From Hermatobates lingyangjiaoensis (taxonomy: Eukaryota; Arthropoda; Insecta; Hemiptera; Hermatobatidae), in contig JAPFBL010001929.1 in assembly GCA_026182355.1 (NCBI GenBank), positions 620,501-684,500 of the forward strand: a stretch of DNA of 64,000 nt, read 5' to 3'. The notes under the pieces were generated by a model that made no database searches, was not told where the DNA came from, and saw only the letters and a program-made list of their open reading frames with translations. Shown here one piece after another: positions 1-11,099 of this stretch. Each line of letters begins with the position of its first letter. The stretch's first letter is position 1. Position numbers and translations under genes: made by a program.

Positions 1-715
1 TTTCTTTTTTACTTTTAAATGATTTTGATTTTGCTGAATATACTTACTGTGTATGTACGAGATCTTGAATCATGTTAAAAATACTATATGAAAAGCTTGA
101 GTCATATAAGAATCTGTTTCCGTGCCTTAATAACAAGAAACAACAATTAAAATTATCCCTGTCAATCATTTTCAGGGAATTTATTTCAATAACTATTGTT
201 ATAATTTCTGAATGACACAAAGGGTAACGGATAGTCTAGTTACCTATAATCACTGCTTTTAATAATTTATCTATTTACGTTTAATTTAATCTTCAATTTA
301 TCTCAGTTGTATAAATTCCATTAAATTTCATGAATTTCTACTTTTGGAAGTTTTATTTAGTTTTTTCTAAATATTGATATAATTTTATATTTATTTTTTT
401 AGAAAAATACACACAATATTTTTACAAAACTACATTTGATGTACTTAATTCTTTTCATTCAGTTTTAATTATTATATTATTTAATTATTATAATTATTAT
501 TTTATTTCAGTTTTATTATTAATAATTAATATTGATTCTATGCATGACGATATCATATTTTCCTCTCTTAAAAAAGATTTTCGAATAATGATATAAACGT
601 CGTCTTTATATAAATTTGTATATGTATTTTATATTTACACATCAAAATTGTCGAACAATTTTTTAGTATATGTATAAATATCATTAAGAAAATTAAAAGG
701 TTCAACAGGACTACA
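1..715. other. AT-rich DNA, nothing recognised
   Basis: Very AT-rich DNA with TTAATT-type cryptic repeats and no coding signal. A minus-strand frame inside it is hydrophobic low-complexity sequence that I do not regard as a gene. Confidence 0.6.
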
Positions 716-868
716 AGCTCAATGGCAAAAAGACAAAAAACATAAACAAAGACATACAAGACTAATTATGAGTCTCAAAACTAATTATGAGACTAATTAT
801 CAGTCTCAAAACTAATTATGAATCTTGTACGTCTTTGTTTATACTTTTCTCTTTTTGTTATTGAGCTA
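716..868. repeat. imperfect inverted repeat with tandem core
   Basis: The left arm (about 716-768) and right arm (about 820-868) are complementary with a few mismatches. The centre holds short tandem copies of a CTAATTATGAG motif. It resembles the fold-back fragments seen elsewhere in the window, but I see no hammerhead core in it. Confidence 0.6.
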
Positions 869-1355
869 TATCTATCATTACATTAACGAAAATTAATTTA
901 CAGTCATAAAAGTTTATGTAAATTAGATTATGGGACAACATTGTGATTAATAATTAATTAATTAATTATTAATAATAATTCAATAATCATTGATTAATAA
1001 TTAATGCATTCCTTCGTTAATTTTTTAAACAATTTTGAACCAATATCATTACAGTGATATTATGGGGCTGAAGTTTTTTGACACTGTTTCCATCTACAGA
1101 AGGAAATTCAATTGAAATTTAATTCTTAAAATAATATTTGTCAAAGGGTAGGTAGTCATAATACACAGGCCGCAAAAACACATACACATAAATAGAATAA
1201 TAAGTTTTCACAATAAAAACTTGAAATAACAATCAACGTCCAAAATAAATACGCATAAACACGCACATACATACAAATACACACCACATACATAACACAC
1301 ACAGCATAAACAATAGATTAATATAATATATCGTCACATATATTATACATAAGAA
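869..1355. other. AT-rich spacer, no gene seen
   Basis: AT-rich DNA with a TTAATTAATTAATTA stretch near 950 and a CACATACA-rich stretch near 1260-1310. No element end or coding remnant is recognisable. Confidence 0.55.
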
Positions 1356-1419
1356 GATTTCACATAAACATGTGAAATAACAATCAATGATCAACACAAT
1401 ATGAAATGGGAAAAAAAAA

Positions 1420-1459
1420 GACTAAGATCTTTCAACCACAACAAGCGGTCTTCATCAGA
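1420..1459 (-). ncRNA. hammerhead-like motif, family A, degraded
   Basis: In minus sense it keeps TGATGA, stem II, GAA and the AGATCT palindrome, but the stem I partner before the core is eroded. It is the inverted partner of the motif at 1486. Confidence 0.4.
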
Positions 1460-1485
1460 ATTTTTGGGTCTCCCGTAGGGTTTTT

Positions 1486-1528
1486 GACTCTGACAAAGAC
1501 CGCTTCTTATGGTTGAAAGATCTCAGTC
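1486..1528 (+). ncRNA. hammerhead-like motif, family A, core mutated
   Basis: Stem I is GACT/AGTC. The core reads CTGACAA where CTGANGA is expected, so the position equivalent to G8 is A. An extra A precedes a stem II of about 17 nt, then GAA, the palindrome AGATCT and C at position 17. G8 is catalytic in hammerheads, so this copy is probably inactive. Confidence 0.5.
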
Positions 1529-1639
1529 TTTTTTTTTTTCATTTAATGTTGTGGTTTGATCAAATATATATATATAAATATATATATTAGTTTTCAGACC
1601 AGCAACATCTAATATATATATATAATATATATATATATA

Positions 1640-1875
1640 TATACAGTTCAAGGATAAATATTTCTTTATTACACATAAAGAAACATAGGAAAATTAAAAA
1701 CAGACACTTACAGTCTCTAATTTTCGGTTGAACCATCTTCAGGAGAGATAAGAGAGGGAAATCAAGCGGACTGGTACAGAGACGGTTGGAAACGGTTGTG
1801 TTTTTAATTTCTCTATGTTTCTTTATGTACATTGAACTGTATATGTCCATTTCGGATCGTATTTTTATCGAAAAA

Positions 1876-1890
<15 letters not shown>
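1640..1890. mobile_element. family D fold-back element between TA tracts
   Basis: Inverted arms at about 1655-1700 and 1790-1835 share an AAACATAG/CTATGTTT segment. The minus-sense half carries an intact hammerhead-like motif. TA tracts bound it on both sides (about 1613-1641 and 1878-1908). Frames that cross it are repeat-derived and not genes. Confidence 0.55.
1714..1746 (-). ncRNA. hammerhead-like ribozyme motif, family D
   Basis: Read on the minus strand this 33-nt motif has stem I TCTC/GAGA (4 bp), core CTGAAGA, one extra T, stem II GGT-TCA-ACC, GAA, the self-complementary tetramer AATT as helix III, and A at position 17. Every conserved hammerhead core position is present apart from the extra nucleotide before stem II. 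In type I hammerheads cleavage would follow the A at plus position 1718. Activity is inferred only. Confidence 0.65.
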
Positions 1891-1912
<22 letters not shown>

Positions 1913-2099
1913 GAAAAATTACAATAAACAAACACGTGAAACAATTAATAAAATTCAATTGCTCTGAGGAGATTATGGGATTATGATAATTAATGATATT
2001 ATGATATTATTATGTTAATATCATAATAATGTGATAAATTATCATTTTTTTTTCGTATTCTTTTTTTTCCTTGTGGTTTAATTTCATATATATATATTA

Positions 2100-2615
2100 T
2101 ATATAAAAAAAGATTTCACATAAACACGTGAAATAACAATCAATGATCAAACTACAATAAGAAATGGGAAAAGACTAAGACTAAGATCTTTCAACCGTAA
2201 CAAGCGGTCTTAGTCAGAGTCAAAAACCCTGACTCTGTAAGGTTTTTTAAATCTTAAATCTCTTGTAAGGTTTTTAAGATAGATGCTCGCCTAAGTCACA
2301 GTTTAATCACATATAAATCAGAAATATGACTAAGATCTTTGAAGCAAAACAAATGGTCTTGATCAGAGTCTCACTCATATGGACAAAGATGATATCAACA
2401 GTTACCTTGCATAAATGTGTATTTAATAAAATAAAGCTACAGAGTGTTTGTTATCAAACCTCTTCTAGAGTAGATATCCTAAGCCATCAAAGTCTAAATC
2501 ACAGTAAGCAAATCAAACATATGACCAACATTTTTCAACCAAAACAAGTATTCTGTTCATAGGCTCATTCATACTGATCATGACCACTTGTTCTGATTGA
2601 AAAATCTTAGTTAAA
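2100..2615. mobile_element. cluster of family A fragments
   Basis: Three family A pieces lie here. A minus-sense copy at 2179-2221 has core CTGACTA. A second minus-sense copy at 2328-2370 is more decayed. A poor inverted pair lies at about 2520-2612. Each keeps the AGATCT-type helix III region and the GACT/AGTC arms in part. Short frames here read through repeat sequence. Confidence 0.5.
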
Positions 2616-3510
2616 TTTATGATTTTCTTATTATCGTTTAAACGTTGATTTTTATATTATGTGTTTGCTGTGGAATCTTATTTACTATATATATATTAAG
2701 ATACTACGAGAATCATACACCATATGTACACATACAGTGTACATGTATAACTAAAACAATACAAGAATCAAATCAAGTTTTCTAAAGCAATATTTTGGTT
2801 TAACTTAACAACTTCTTCATAGAAAGAAGATAACAATTATTATAAACAAATCTTGTGAACTATTAATGTCGTTAGATCATATTACCTTGCATTATTATTC
2901 TTATAGATATATATAATAGATTCAGTGATATATATATATGCTCTTCTGTGGATTGAATAGTGCAATAGACAGCTATTCACTGTTTTAGCCACTCAATAAT
3001 CATCATGTCAATGTAATAAGATGTAATTTTATCAATTTTAGAAAAAAGATCAAGGATTTTTAGCTATATATTCATAATCGTAATATATTTCTTTGCGATA
3101 GAATAATGTCTATGTTGATGATCTTATTTTAAAAACAAAGTTATAGCACTCTGATACTACAACAAAATGACTCTTAAACTAGATAATGGTAGTCAAAAAA
3201 TTATTTACAATTTTGTAATTGTTGTTTGTTTTTTTCAGAAGTTACCTGACTTCACGAATTATTTCAATGATTTTTAACGTTCTTTTTTTTTACAATTGCC
3301 TTTATAGCTCAAAAATTTTTCTCAAAAAGCTAATTACTGTGTAAAAAATATATCGCAATAAAGACAGATGACTCGAGAATCAAGGAAATGAAGATAGCAA
3401 CAAAACACAAATGTAAAAGGTTTTTCCAATTTCTTTCGTCAAATAACAAAGAATTCTTTCAAAACAAATAATCGTAAGGCATTGGACTTAACAACATTAC
3501 ATTTTGTTAT
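2616..3510. other. AT-rich DNA, no gene seen
   Basis: AT-rich DNA with short TA runs near 2683-2697 and 2926-2939. I see nothing else. Confidence 0.5.
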
Positions 3511-3544
3511 TATGTATTGATGATGATACATATAAATTTTGATA

Positions 3545-3857
3545 AAAGTATCAACCGTGGAATAGAAACAAAACTAAAGTTTATCGGGACTCGGTCAGTT
3601 CTTCAGGTTCAAATTAAACTCTCATTGCCAACGTTTCGGTTTTTAACCGAAAGTGTCACGTGTTCATTCAAACTACAGTTGTTGTTGAAATCCACAGACT
3701 ATATTTCTTTGTAAAATAATTAGTAATGTAATACTTAGTTTTTTTGTTTCAAAATGTATACTTCTGCATATTAAAAAGGTTTTAAATAGAAGCCGAAACA
3801 TTGGCAATGAGAGTTTAATTTGAACCTGAAGAACTGACCGAGTCCCGATAAAATTTA

Positions 3858-3860
<3 letters not shown>
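3545..3860. mobile_element. family G inverted pair
   Basis: Two copies face each other. The minus-sense one is at about 3560-3650 and the plus-sense one at about 3770-3855. Both contain GGCAATGAGAGTTTAAT followed by TGAACCTGAAGAACTGAC. The plus copy retains a hammerhead-like 3' half (stem II, GAA, ACAT, T, GGC) but not the CTGANGA core. The same pair recurs at 23225-23440. Confidence 0.6.

Positions 3861-3862
<2 letters not shown>

Positions 3863-3907
<45 letters not shown>
3863..3907. repeat. (TA)n microsatellite
   Basis: About 45 bp of near-pure TA. It separates a family G unit from a family C unit, as most TA tracts here separate two element fragments. Confidence 0.9.
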
Positions 3908-3910
<3 letters not shown>

Positions 3911-3914
3911 AACA

Positions 3915-4035
3915 CATTAAAGAGAAAAAACAAATAAAGATACACACAAAAGACTCACAACGATATTTCGACAGTCGTCGTCATCGGGTAGAAGTAGTCC
4001 CTTTGAGTAGCTGAAGCTAACTGATTTATATATAT
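3915..4035 (-). mobile_element. family C fragment with hammerhead-like motif
   Basis: This is a minus-sense copy of the sequence at about 25045-25165. The hammerhead-like part spans about 3950-3995: core CCGATGA (U4 replaced by C), extra C, stem II GAC-GACT-GTC, GAA, ATAT, C. TA tracts flank it. No coding sequence is included. Confidence 0.55.
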
Positions 4036-4037
4036 AT

Positions 4038-4135
4038 ATATATGATCAAACCACAACAAGAAATGGGAAAACAAGACTAAGATCTTTCAACCGTAACAAG
4101 CGGTCTTCGTCAGAGTCAAAAACCCAACTATATAT
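4038..4135 (-). mobile_element. family A fragment
   Basis: A single minus-sense family A terminus lying between TA tracts. It contains the intact hammerhead-like motif annotated separately. Confidence 0.6.
4075..4117 (-). ncRNA. hammerhead-like ribozyme motif, family A, consensus copy
   Basis: On the minus strand this 43-nt motif has stem I GACT/AGTC, core CTGACGA, an extra A, and stem II GACCG/CGGTT closing a 7-nt loop (first pair G-U). GAA, the palindrome AGATCT and T at position 17 follow. All catalytic core positions match a type I hammerhead. The hexamer AGATCT is fully self-complementary, so helix III could form between two copies. It matches the copy at 19804 at all but one base. Confidence 0.7.
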
Positions 4136-4149
4136 ATTTATATATATAG

Positions 4150-4265
4150 ACTAAAATTTTCAAAAGAACACACACAGAAAAGAAATCACTGAACTCACTA
4201 CTATATTTCGATGTCTTCGTCGTCAGGAATAGATGTGAATCGCTCCAAAGGCTTATAGTGACTAT
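4150..4265 (-). mobile_element. family C-like fragment
   Basis: Minus-sense fragment with core CTGACGA, extra C, short stem II, GAA, ATAT, A (about 4195-4237). Stem I pairing is poor. It is related to the plus-sense copy at 23125-23166. Confidence 0.45.
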
Positions 4266-4885
4266 ATATATAATGACTCGAAAAATCGTTTCATCTAATT
4301 GGTTATATATATATATATATTATATTATTTATTTCAAACAAGATTTCAGAATAAACACCTTTAAAAAACAATCAAGCGGTCTTAGCATCATTTGACCCTG
4401 ATGTAGACTCCTTGTTTTAGTTATAAAATCTTAGTCAGCTTACTGATTTCTCACAGTGGTTTAGAAGTTGATTATAAAATCAATAATTGAAGTGTTTTCC
4501 AGGTTAAATTCAAACTTGTGAAGATGATGTTTTGGTATCATATAAACAGCTATTCATAGAACTTCAATACAAAGAATTTATAAGAAATCAACTAATCAGC
4601 AACAATTAACTAGATATTAAGAGGAGCAAAAATACTAAGTAAAAATATTATAAATATAATATTATGGGCAAAATGTTTGAGAAGATACTTATTTCAGTTT
4701 ATTAAATTTATTTATATTCTTGTGTAAGTTCTCACTCCTTTTTCTGGAATATGCATATTTCTATTATTCCATGTGATGTAACTTTACAACTTCTGATGTG
4801 TTTTGTCAATGACATAAAATTGTTGGCTCTTTTATTCTTATTTGTTACCTTAAATTATTTTTAAAAAAATGTATAAATAAATATA
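4266..4885. other. spacer with a decayed family A piece
   Basis: A degenerate family A fragment occupies about 4340-4440. The remainder to 4885 is AT-rich with no gene or element that I recognise. Confidence 0.45.
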
Positions 4886-4889
4886 TATA

Positions 4890-5330
4890 TATATAAAGGA
4901 AGTAAAAGAAACACACTTACAGACTCAAATTTTCGGGTAATCCGTCTCCATTTCTCTTTTCTCCTGAAGACGGAGTACCCGAAAATTTGAGTCTGTAAGT
5001 GTGTTTCTTTTACTTTCTGTGCTACCTATCTTCAATTTTGAACTGTTACTGTGTCCATTTTGGATCGTCTTTCCGTTTATCAAGTGAATATATATATATA
5101 TATCACTCAAAATTCGAAAAAACGATCCAAACTGGACGTAAATCAACTCAAAAACGAAGAAAAGCAACATACAGAGAAAGAGACACACTTACAAACTCAA
5201 ATTTTTGGATGATCCGTTTTCAGGAGAAAATAGAATGGGTATGTTGTAGAAAAGAGAAAATGTATGTTGCTTTTCTTCGTTTTTGAGCTGATATATATAT
5301 ATATATATATATATATACTCGTATATATAT
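4890..5330. mobile_element. two family D fold-back units
   Basis: Unit one (about 4895-5090) has a truncated minus half and an intact plus half with a hammerhead-like motif. Unit two (about 5100-5290) has complementary arms at 5142-5171 and 5262-5291 and a mutated core. TA tracts bound both units. Open frames of up to 95 codons cross the palindromes and are artefacts of the repeats. Confidence 0.55.
4961..4991 (+). ncRNA. hammerhead-like ribozyme motif, family D
   Basis: Stem I CTC/GAG, core CTGAAGA, extra C, short stem II (GG...CC), GAA, palindrome AATT, T at position 17. It is 31 nt long and probably weak because stems I and II are short. Confidence 0.55.
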
Positions 5331-5655
5331 ATAAAAAAAAATAAACAGAAGAAGAAGCCCAAAAAAATACGTCAGACAAATAGACTGCAACATTTATAAA
5401 AAACAAAATAACGTTTTTTACCATTATTATTATTATTGTTATTGTTGTTAACGTTATTTACTGAAAAGGCTCTTGAGAGATAGATATACAGTATGTAATG
5501 TTATATGAATGTATAAAACACAATTTGAATAAAAAATGAAAATTTCTAACACTTTTTGGAGGATTCGTTGTTAATGAAACAACTTCGTCTTGCTTCTTTC
5601 ACAAGAAACTAAAGCAAAAACCATTAGATCGTTTCCATTTAATTGTGAAATTTTG
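5331..5655. other. AT-rich spacer, no gene seen
   Basis: Contains a short (ATT)n/(GTT)n run near 5422-5450 and nothing else recognisable. Confidence 0.5.
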
Positions 5656-5710
5656 TTATATATATGTATATATGGATTAATTCACCACAATGAAACTAAT
5701 TTGGAAACAA

Positions 5711-5748
5711 TGCTCTAAGGCTTTTCGTCAACACATCGTCAGAGAGCA
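5711..5748 (-). ncRNA. hammerhead-like ribozyme motif, family B
   Basis: On the minus strand: stem I TGCTCT/AGAGCA (6 bp), core CTGACGA, extra T, short stem II, GAA, AAGCCT (one change from AGGCCT), T at 17. It has the same design as the copy at 38355. Confidence 0.65.
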
Positions 5749-5782
5749 AGTGAACTAAAAAGTGAACTTTTTTTAGTTCACT

Positions 5783-5820
5783 TCCTCTCTGATGATGTGT
5801 TGACGAAAGGTCTTAGGGCA
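5783..5820 (+). ncRNA. hammerhead-like ribozyme motif, family B
   Basis: Core CTGATGA, extra T, stem II region TGTTGAC, GAA, AGGTCT, T. Stem I is partly wobble (CTCT against AGGG). It is the inverted partner of the motif at 5711. Confidence 0.55.
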
Positions 5821-5904
5821 TTGTTTCCAAATTAGTTACATTGTGGTAAATTAATCTATCTATTACATCAAGAGTTATTTTGATTATTGATTATATATAA
5901 TATA

Positions 5905-6100
5905 TATATGATCAAACCACAATATGAAAAGGGAAAACAAGACTAAGATTTTTCAACCGTAACAAAGGTCTTCCCTTAAACATATGTTATTAAAATTAGC
6001 AGCAGCTTCTGCATTGATCAATTTCTTGTTGACACTCTAGAGTTAGAGCGTCAACAAGAAATTGATCAATTCAGAAGCGGCTGCTAATTTTAATTTTATA
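5905..6100. mobile_element. family A stub followed by inverted repeat
   Basis: A truncated minus-sense family A piece (about 5907-5975) is followed by an inverted repeat with arms at about 5988-6030 and 6045-6094. The arms match almost perfectly around a 14-nt centre. No hammerhead core is seen in the inverted repeat, whose family is unknown. Confidence 0.55.
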
Positions 6101-6601
6101 TATATATATATATTATATATATTATTAGTCTAGTCCAAGGTTTTGTCCGGTTAAGATTGTTGTTCCTTTAAATAAAGTAAATTTTATTTTCTTAGCCAAA
6201 AAATTCTTACTTCTGCCTATGAAAAAGGTTTTAAAATAAGACCAAAGTTTGATTTTTCAACCTAGAAAATTTGACCGAATCCCGATTAGATAACTCACCT
6301 ATATATATATATATCGGTTGTAACATTAAATCTCATAATTGACACTTTGTTTTACAATAAAACAATACTCTATTAGGATATTAACAATTTAAATTGTTAT
6401 TAGCTGAATCAAATTATCATTGAGAATAAGAAATTTTTCAAAAGAAACAGTTGGATATATATAATATATAATATATAATATATATACAGATATATAATAT
6501 ATATACAGATATATCAATTGTAGACCAACCGAACATCATCAAACTGAAAGTATAAACAACACAAAATATTTACTATGATTAATATCTTAAGCATAATATC
6601 A

Positions 6602-6646
<45 letters not shown>

Positions 6647-7764
6647 AAAGTTTGTGAATGTTTCAATCTTTTCATGAGATGTTTATCATAATTGTAATTC
6701 CGTTTTTGAGAGGTTGTGTTAATTTTTCTGTCATTTTAAAAAAAATGTTTTGTTTGTTGATTATAATTTTTTTGAACAGTACAAAGTATGCAGGTTTATT
6801 AATTTGAAACAGTAGCCCTATAAATTTTAATAAATATACATGAATTTAGAGTACTTACAGCAAGAAACTTTATTGTGGAGAGTTGTTTTTGTTGGCCGCC
6901 TGAAACTATGAAGTCAAAGCCAGCAACTTTGTTTTACAAAAAAAAAAACAAACTAACTCAAAGATTGCGAAACTTTTCGGAATGGAAACTATCGCGAATC
7001 GTTTGAACATATAAGAAAAGAAGAAGGGGGGTGTGTTGTCTTAAAGGCAATGCGTTAAGACATCAACTAAAGCTGGAAAACTGGTGAACTGGACCTTGGA
7101 CTGGCAGCTATCCCCTCTTTTAAGGATGGAACTTCTTAGGCGGTCTGTGCTTCCAACCTCCGACCTCCGGCTTCCCACTTGTTTTAATACAAAAACACTT
7201 TGTGTTTACCGCAGAAACTGACAAAAACCAGAAGAAATATGACAGCAGTCAAACCACTGACCCTGCTGAACCAGTCACACTGGCTCTAAACATACCGTGT
7301 GCAACACCACACAACTTCACTGCCCTCATTATAAATGTGCATTTCAATAAATTATACTTATTTAGCAATTGAAAAGTAGCTCAACCACTATGCAGATATA
7401 AAGTTAAAATACACCTATATTAATATATTTACATATTTGTTTACATTTATACGAGTACGCCGTTCGTCACCCTCTTGATGACGAAGGATGTAGAAATATC
7501 GTGATATTCGGCTATCAGTACACTTGAAGGTCAAGTGAACTTAATTTATAAAAGATGATTTATATCAAATATCAAGGTATATATTTATTATTTCTATTTT
7601 ACTGTCAGCAGTGCAACTTAAAAATCGACCCTTTAAAGTCAGTGTACTAGTATTCTAGTCCAGTTTTCTAAAATGTTCACATAGAAGGACAACTTTTATG
7701 CAAATCGAATCTTATATATATGAAATAGCACTAGAAATCAATTACTAATTAATGTAATCACCTA
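6101..7764. other. repeat debris, no gene
   Basis: Contains a TA tract at 6098-6120, a decayed family G copy (about 6205-6285), a TA-rich block (6455-6515) and a longer TA tract (6606-6642). A decayed family C hammerhead-like piece lies near 7470-7510 (TTGATGA ... GAA ATAT C). The stretch 7020-7330 is richer in G and C, but I could not assign it. Confidence 0.5.
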
Positions 7765-7765
7765 C

Positions 7766-10600
7766 CTCAGGGGTTTCCTCTGTAGACTTTCTTGGCTGCT
7801 CTGATTTCCGGCTTCTGTTCCACATGCCCCAACCATATGAGCCTTGTTCGTCGTATCTCCACCTCACGTATGTCCAACCTCACAAAAAGTTCAGCCAGTT
7901 CTGTATTGGTCCTTCATCTCAACCTTCCTTCCTCGCATACTGGTCCAGATATACGTCGAAGAACATTCCTCTCCCACCGTTTTAGGACTTCTGCATCCCA
8001 CTCTGTCAGTATCCATGTCTCAGCTCCATACATAACCACTGGACGTATCACTGTGAGATATATTTGTATCTTGGTGTAAGAGCTTATTGCTCTGGTTTTT
8101 AGTGTTCAGATGAGGGAAAAATAACATCTGTTAGCTGCTGATATTCTTGCTTTTACCTCAACTGCCTTGTCATTCCTGTTGTTGACATGAGCACCATGAT
8201 ACTTGAGCCGGCTTGTGGCCTTGAACTTGTCTCCTTCCAGATGTACTTCTAATACTAGCATCCTTCCTTCTTTTCTCGTCACCATATATTCACTTTTCTC
8301 ATGGTTTACTTGGAGACCCATTCTCTCCGCCAGCTCCTTTTATTGTTCTACACCCTTCATTTAGGTCTCTGAGCAATCTTGCTATTATGTCCACATCGTC
8401 ACCAAACCCTAAATATTCTAATTATCGATTGAACATTGTGCCTCCTGGATTGCCTGGTGCTTGACGCATTGGTTTCTCTAAAGCCACGTTGAAAAGCCTC
8501 GGCGAGAGGACATCTCCTTGTCGGATTCCACGCCTTATGGTGAATTTCTCTGACATTCGGCCGTCCACTCTTACTCTGTTATTTGTCTCCATCAATGTCA
8601 GCATTATGAGCCTTACTATTTTGTTGGTACCCCAAATTCTTTTAACGCGAGATAAAGTTTGCTCTATTAAAACTATCATACGCTTGTTTTAAGTCAATAA
8701 AAAGCTGATGAATCTCTACATTGAACTCATAGCATTTTTCAAGAATTTGTCTAAGCGTAAAGATCTGGTCAATAGTCGATCGGTTCTTCCTGAACCCTAA
8801 CTCCTAGTATATTTTCGGCAATTGGGGCACATCCTGTCATTTAATACTTTGGTAAACACCTTATAGCAAACACTAAGCAGCGTAATTTCCCGGTAATTGT
8901 TACAGCGTGACTGATTTCCATTTTATGAATGGGAATAATTATCCCTTCCTGTCACTGCTGCGGAAGTTCTTCATGAACCCATATATCTCTGATTAACTTG
9001 TAGACCTTCTCCTCCAGAACCTCTCCCCCACATTTAAGAACATCACTCGGGATACCATCCGATCCTAGAGCTGGATTATTTCTCAAGTCCCTAATGGCCT
9101 CCTTTACTTCCTCTCTTTCAGGTGCTTCTAATACCTCCTCAGAGTCTCTGTTGGGTTCCGTTGAACTCTTCGCCACCGTTTAGTTGCTCGCACAAGTACT
9201 CTGCCCATTTTTCAAGCATTGTCTCTTTGCTGCACACTAGACTTCACACATGGTTTTCGCAAACTCTAGACCTTGGTCTAGAAACCCTTCTTTTCTTCCC
9301 TCAGTCCCAAGTAGAGCTCTCAGGCCTGTTCGTTTTCACGATTTCTTTCCATTGCTGCCAGCTTTTCTTGTTCCCATGCATTCTTTTTATTCTTATATAT
9401 ATTGTTTGCCGCGCATCTGCAAAAGTTAAGAAGGGTTGTTTTTCTTTGAAACATCTTCATTTCTCTTGGTCAATGCAGTCTCGCACTCCCCATCAAACCA
9501 CTCCACTGTCCGCCCTTTCTGACGCTTGCCAACTACATCATTGGTAACTTTCAGTACATCTTCCTTCAGCATTCCCCATTTCCCTTCCACATCCTGTCTT
9601 ATCCATTCCTCCTGTCTGCTGCTCAGCCTTTTACTCATTCCTGTAGTGAACTGTTCCAAAATCCTCTCTGTATCTGTATGTATGTTCTTCCTCTGGAAGT
9701 AGTACTCCTCACAGTCAGACTGCACCCCATTGCCAGATCAACTAATCTTTCTCCATTATCATTACATGTTACATACAGATTATGTCTCACTACTGTGTCC
9801 CTTAGACTTCTTACTTCCCCACTTTTGCATTAAAATCTCCTACCACCATGACTACATCGTTTCTAAGCAACATGCTCAATATCTGCTCTAGCTCCTCATA
9901 GAAATTGTCTTTAGCTTCTTCCTCAGCCTCTTCAGTAGAAGCGTAAGTGCTTATGATGAAGATATTAAATAATCTTGATTTCAGCCATAACATGCAAAGT
10001 CTATTAGATTGCACCTCAAATTTTAAAACTTCTGATTCAATGGAATTATCCAATAGGAAACCCGTTCTGTTTCTTCTTCCTTTTCCTCCACTATAAAACA
10101 TGGTGTAGGTTCCTGTTTGCATTGTACCACTTCCTGTCCATCTAACTTCCTGGAGTGCTGCCAACTTTATCTTGTACTTCACTCTTTGAAATTCAAGGGC
10201 TGATAGTTTTCCTCCTTAAGCCAACGTTCTTAGATTCCAGGTTGCTAACAATAAGTCATTTTTCTGTTTCAGTCCAATAATACGCCTACGTCTTGATTCA
10301 TTAACGACATCCGAGGCATCCGTAGTGTTGATTGCGACTGGTTAGTTTTTAAGAGGTGGGGTCGTTGGCCCCACGCTCAACCTCCAACCTGGAGGGCCAG
10401 GAGCTTTTCTTTCGGGGTGCTCTTCCCATGGCATTTCGCACGCCATTACCTTCCTGCAAGGCAGCAGATGCTAGTATTTGGTCCGCCCCGGGTATTTTAT
10501 TTCCCCGGTACCCACCATATCTGGTGGGCTTTCCCCTATCCGCCACCTGGGGAGGCGCCCGATGGGGGACTAGCAACCCCACACGGGTAAATATTTCCTT
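7766..10600 (-). pseudogene. APE-type non-LTR retrotransposon (LINE), decayed
   Basis: Reading down the minus strand the pieces come in normal order. An N-terminal Pro/Arg/Gly-rich segment lies at 10349-10582. The endonuclease follows (about 10300-9811) with ATWNLRTL, LQEVRWTGSG and VVGDFNAKVG. A linker lies at 9725-9426 with EWFDGECE. The reverse transcriptase has IRDLRNNPALGSDGIPSDVL (9176-8952), FTIRRGIRQGDVLSPRLFN (about 8560) and the catalytic box as FGDD (about 8390). The C-terminal part ends near 7770 with RPVVMYGAETW and a zinc-free tail. Stops and frameshifts are numerous, for example a stop after ATWNLRTLA. This resembles a LINE group widespread in arthropods, but I leave the clade open. 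Confidence 0.9.
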
Positions 10601-10674
10601 ATTGTGTTAATATACTCGATGAATGTTTATATTTTTTTTTATTTACTTATCTTATATTATATTGATTTGTATTA

Positions 10675-10720
10675 ACTCTCTGAAGATGGTCAGAGTTGAC
10701 TGAAATGTTGGAACGCTATA
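10675..10720 (+). ncRNA. hammerhead-like motif
   Basis: Core CTGAAGA at 10680, extra T, stem II GGTCA/TGACT (5 bp, one wobble) with loop GAGT, GAA, ATGT, T. Stem I is only about three pairs. Its layout is the same as the family E motif at 24765. Confidence 0.5.
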
Positions 10721-11099
10721 CTTTAGATTTTATATGTTAGTGTTGATGTTTAGTAATAAATGGTTTGGTGTATTGTTGTTTATAGTGCCTGAAAGGTGAA
10801 AAACTAGTTATAGAAAACAATTAATGAAACAGGTTTGAATGAGGCTCTGCTCCCATGAAACATTGATATATATATACGAGTGTATAGAGGTCGGTTACTT
10901 ACCGTTGCGTCTAAAACATGCTTGGTTTCACTTTCGCTTTTTTCTTGAAGACGGATTACCTGAAAACTTGAGTTTTTCTTTACTCTGTGTGTAACCCTTC
11001 TTAAATTTTGTAATCCTAGAAATATATGAATATATATATATATTGATAAAGAAAATATGCACATAATTCATGTAAATTTGTTTGCAATGAAAAAATACC

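Larger units (their letters stand above)
1356..1572. mobile_element. family A fold-back element carrying two hammerhead-like motifs
   Basis: The left half (minus sense) and right half (plus sense) are copies of one sequence meeting head to head near 1465. Each half has the hammerhead-like core followed by a tail reading GTTTGATC, and a TA tract follows on the right. The element lacks any coding sequence. I interpret it as a short, 5'-inverted copy of a Penelope-like element terminus. Both halves carry core mutations. Confidence 0.6.
5665..5885. mobile_element. family B fold-back element (Penelope terminus pair)
   Basis: Two opposed copies of the 3' terminus found after the Penelope-like coding remnant at 37.5-38.3 kb meet near 5760. 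Arms of about 85-90 bp differ at a few sites. Each arm carries a hammerhead-like motif and the tail CATTGTTTCCAAATTAGT. It is non-coding and probably derived from a PLE by 5' inversion with truncation. Confidence 0.65.

Noticed and set aside
4925..5424. Membrane-like small proteins near 5 kb
   Set aside because: The frames run through family D inverted repeats and TA tracts, and the Tyr-Ile repeats are translated TA.
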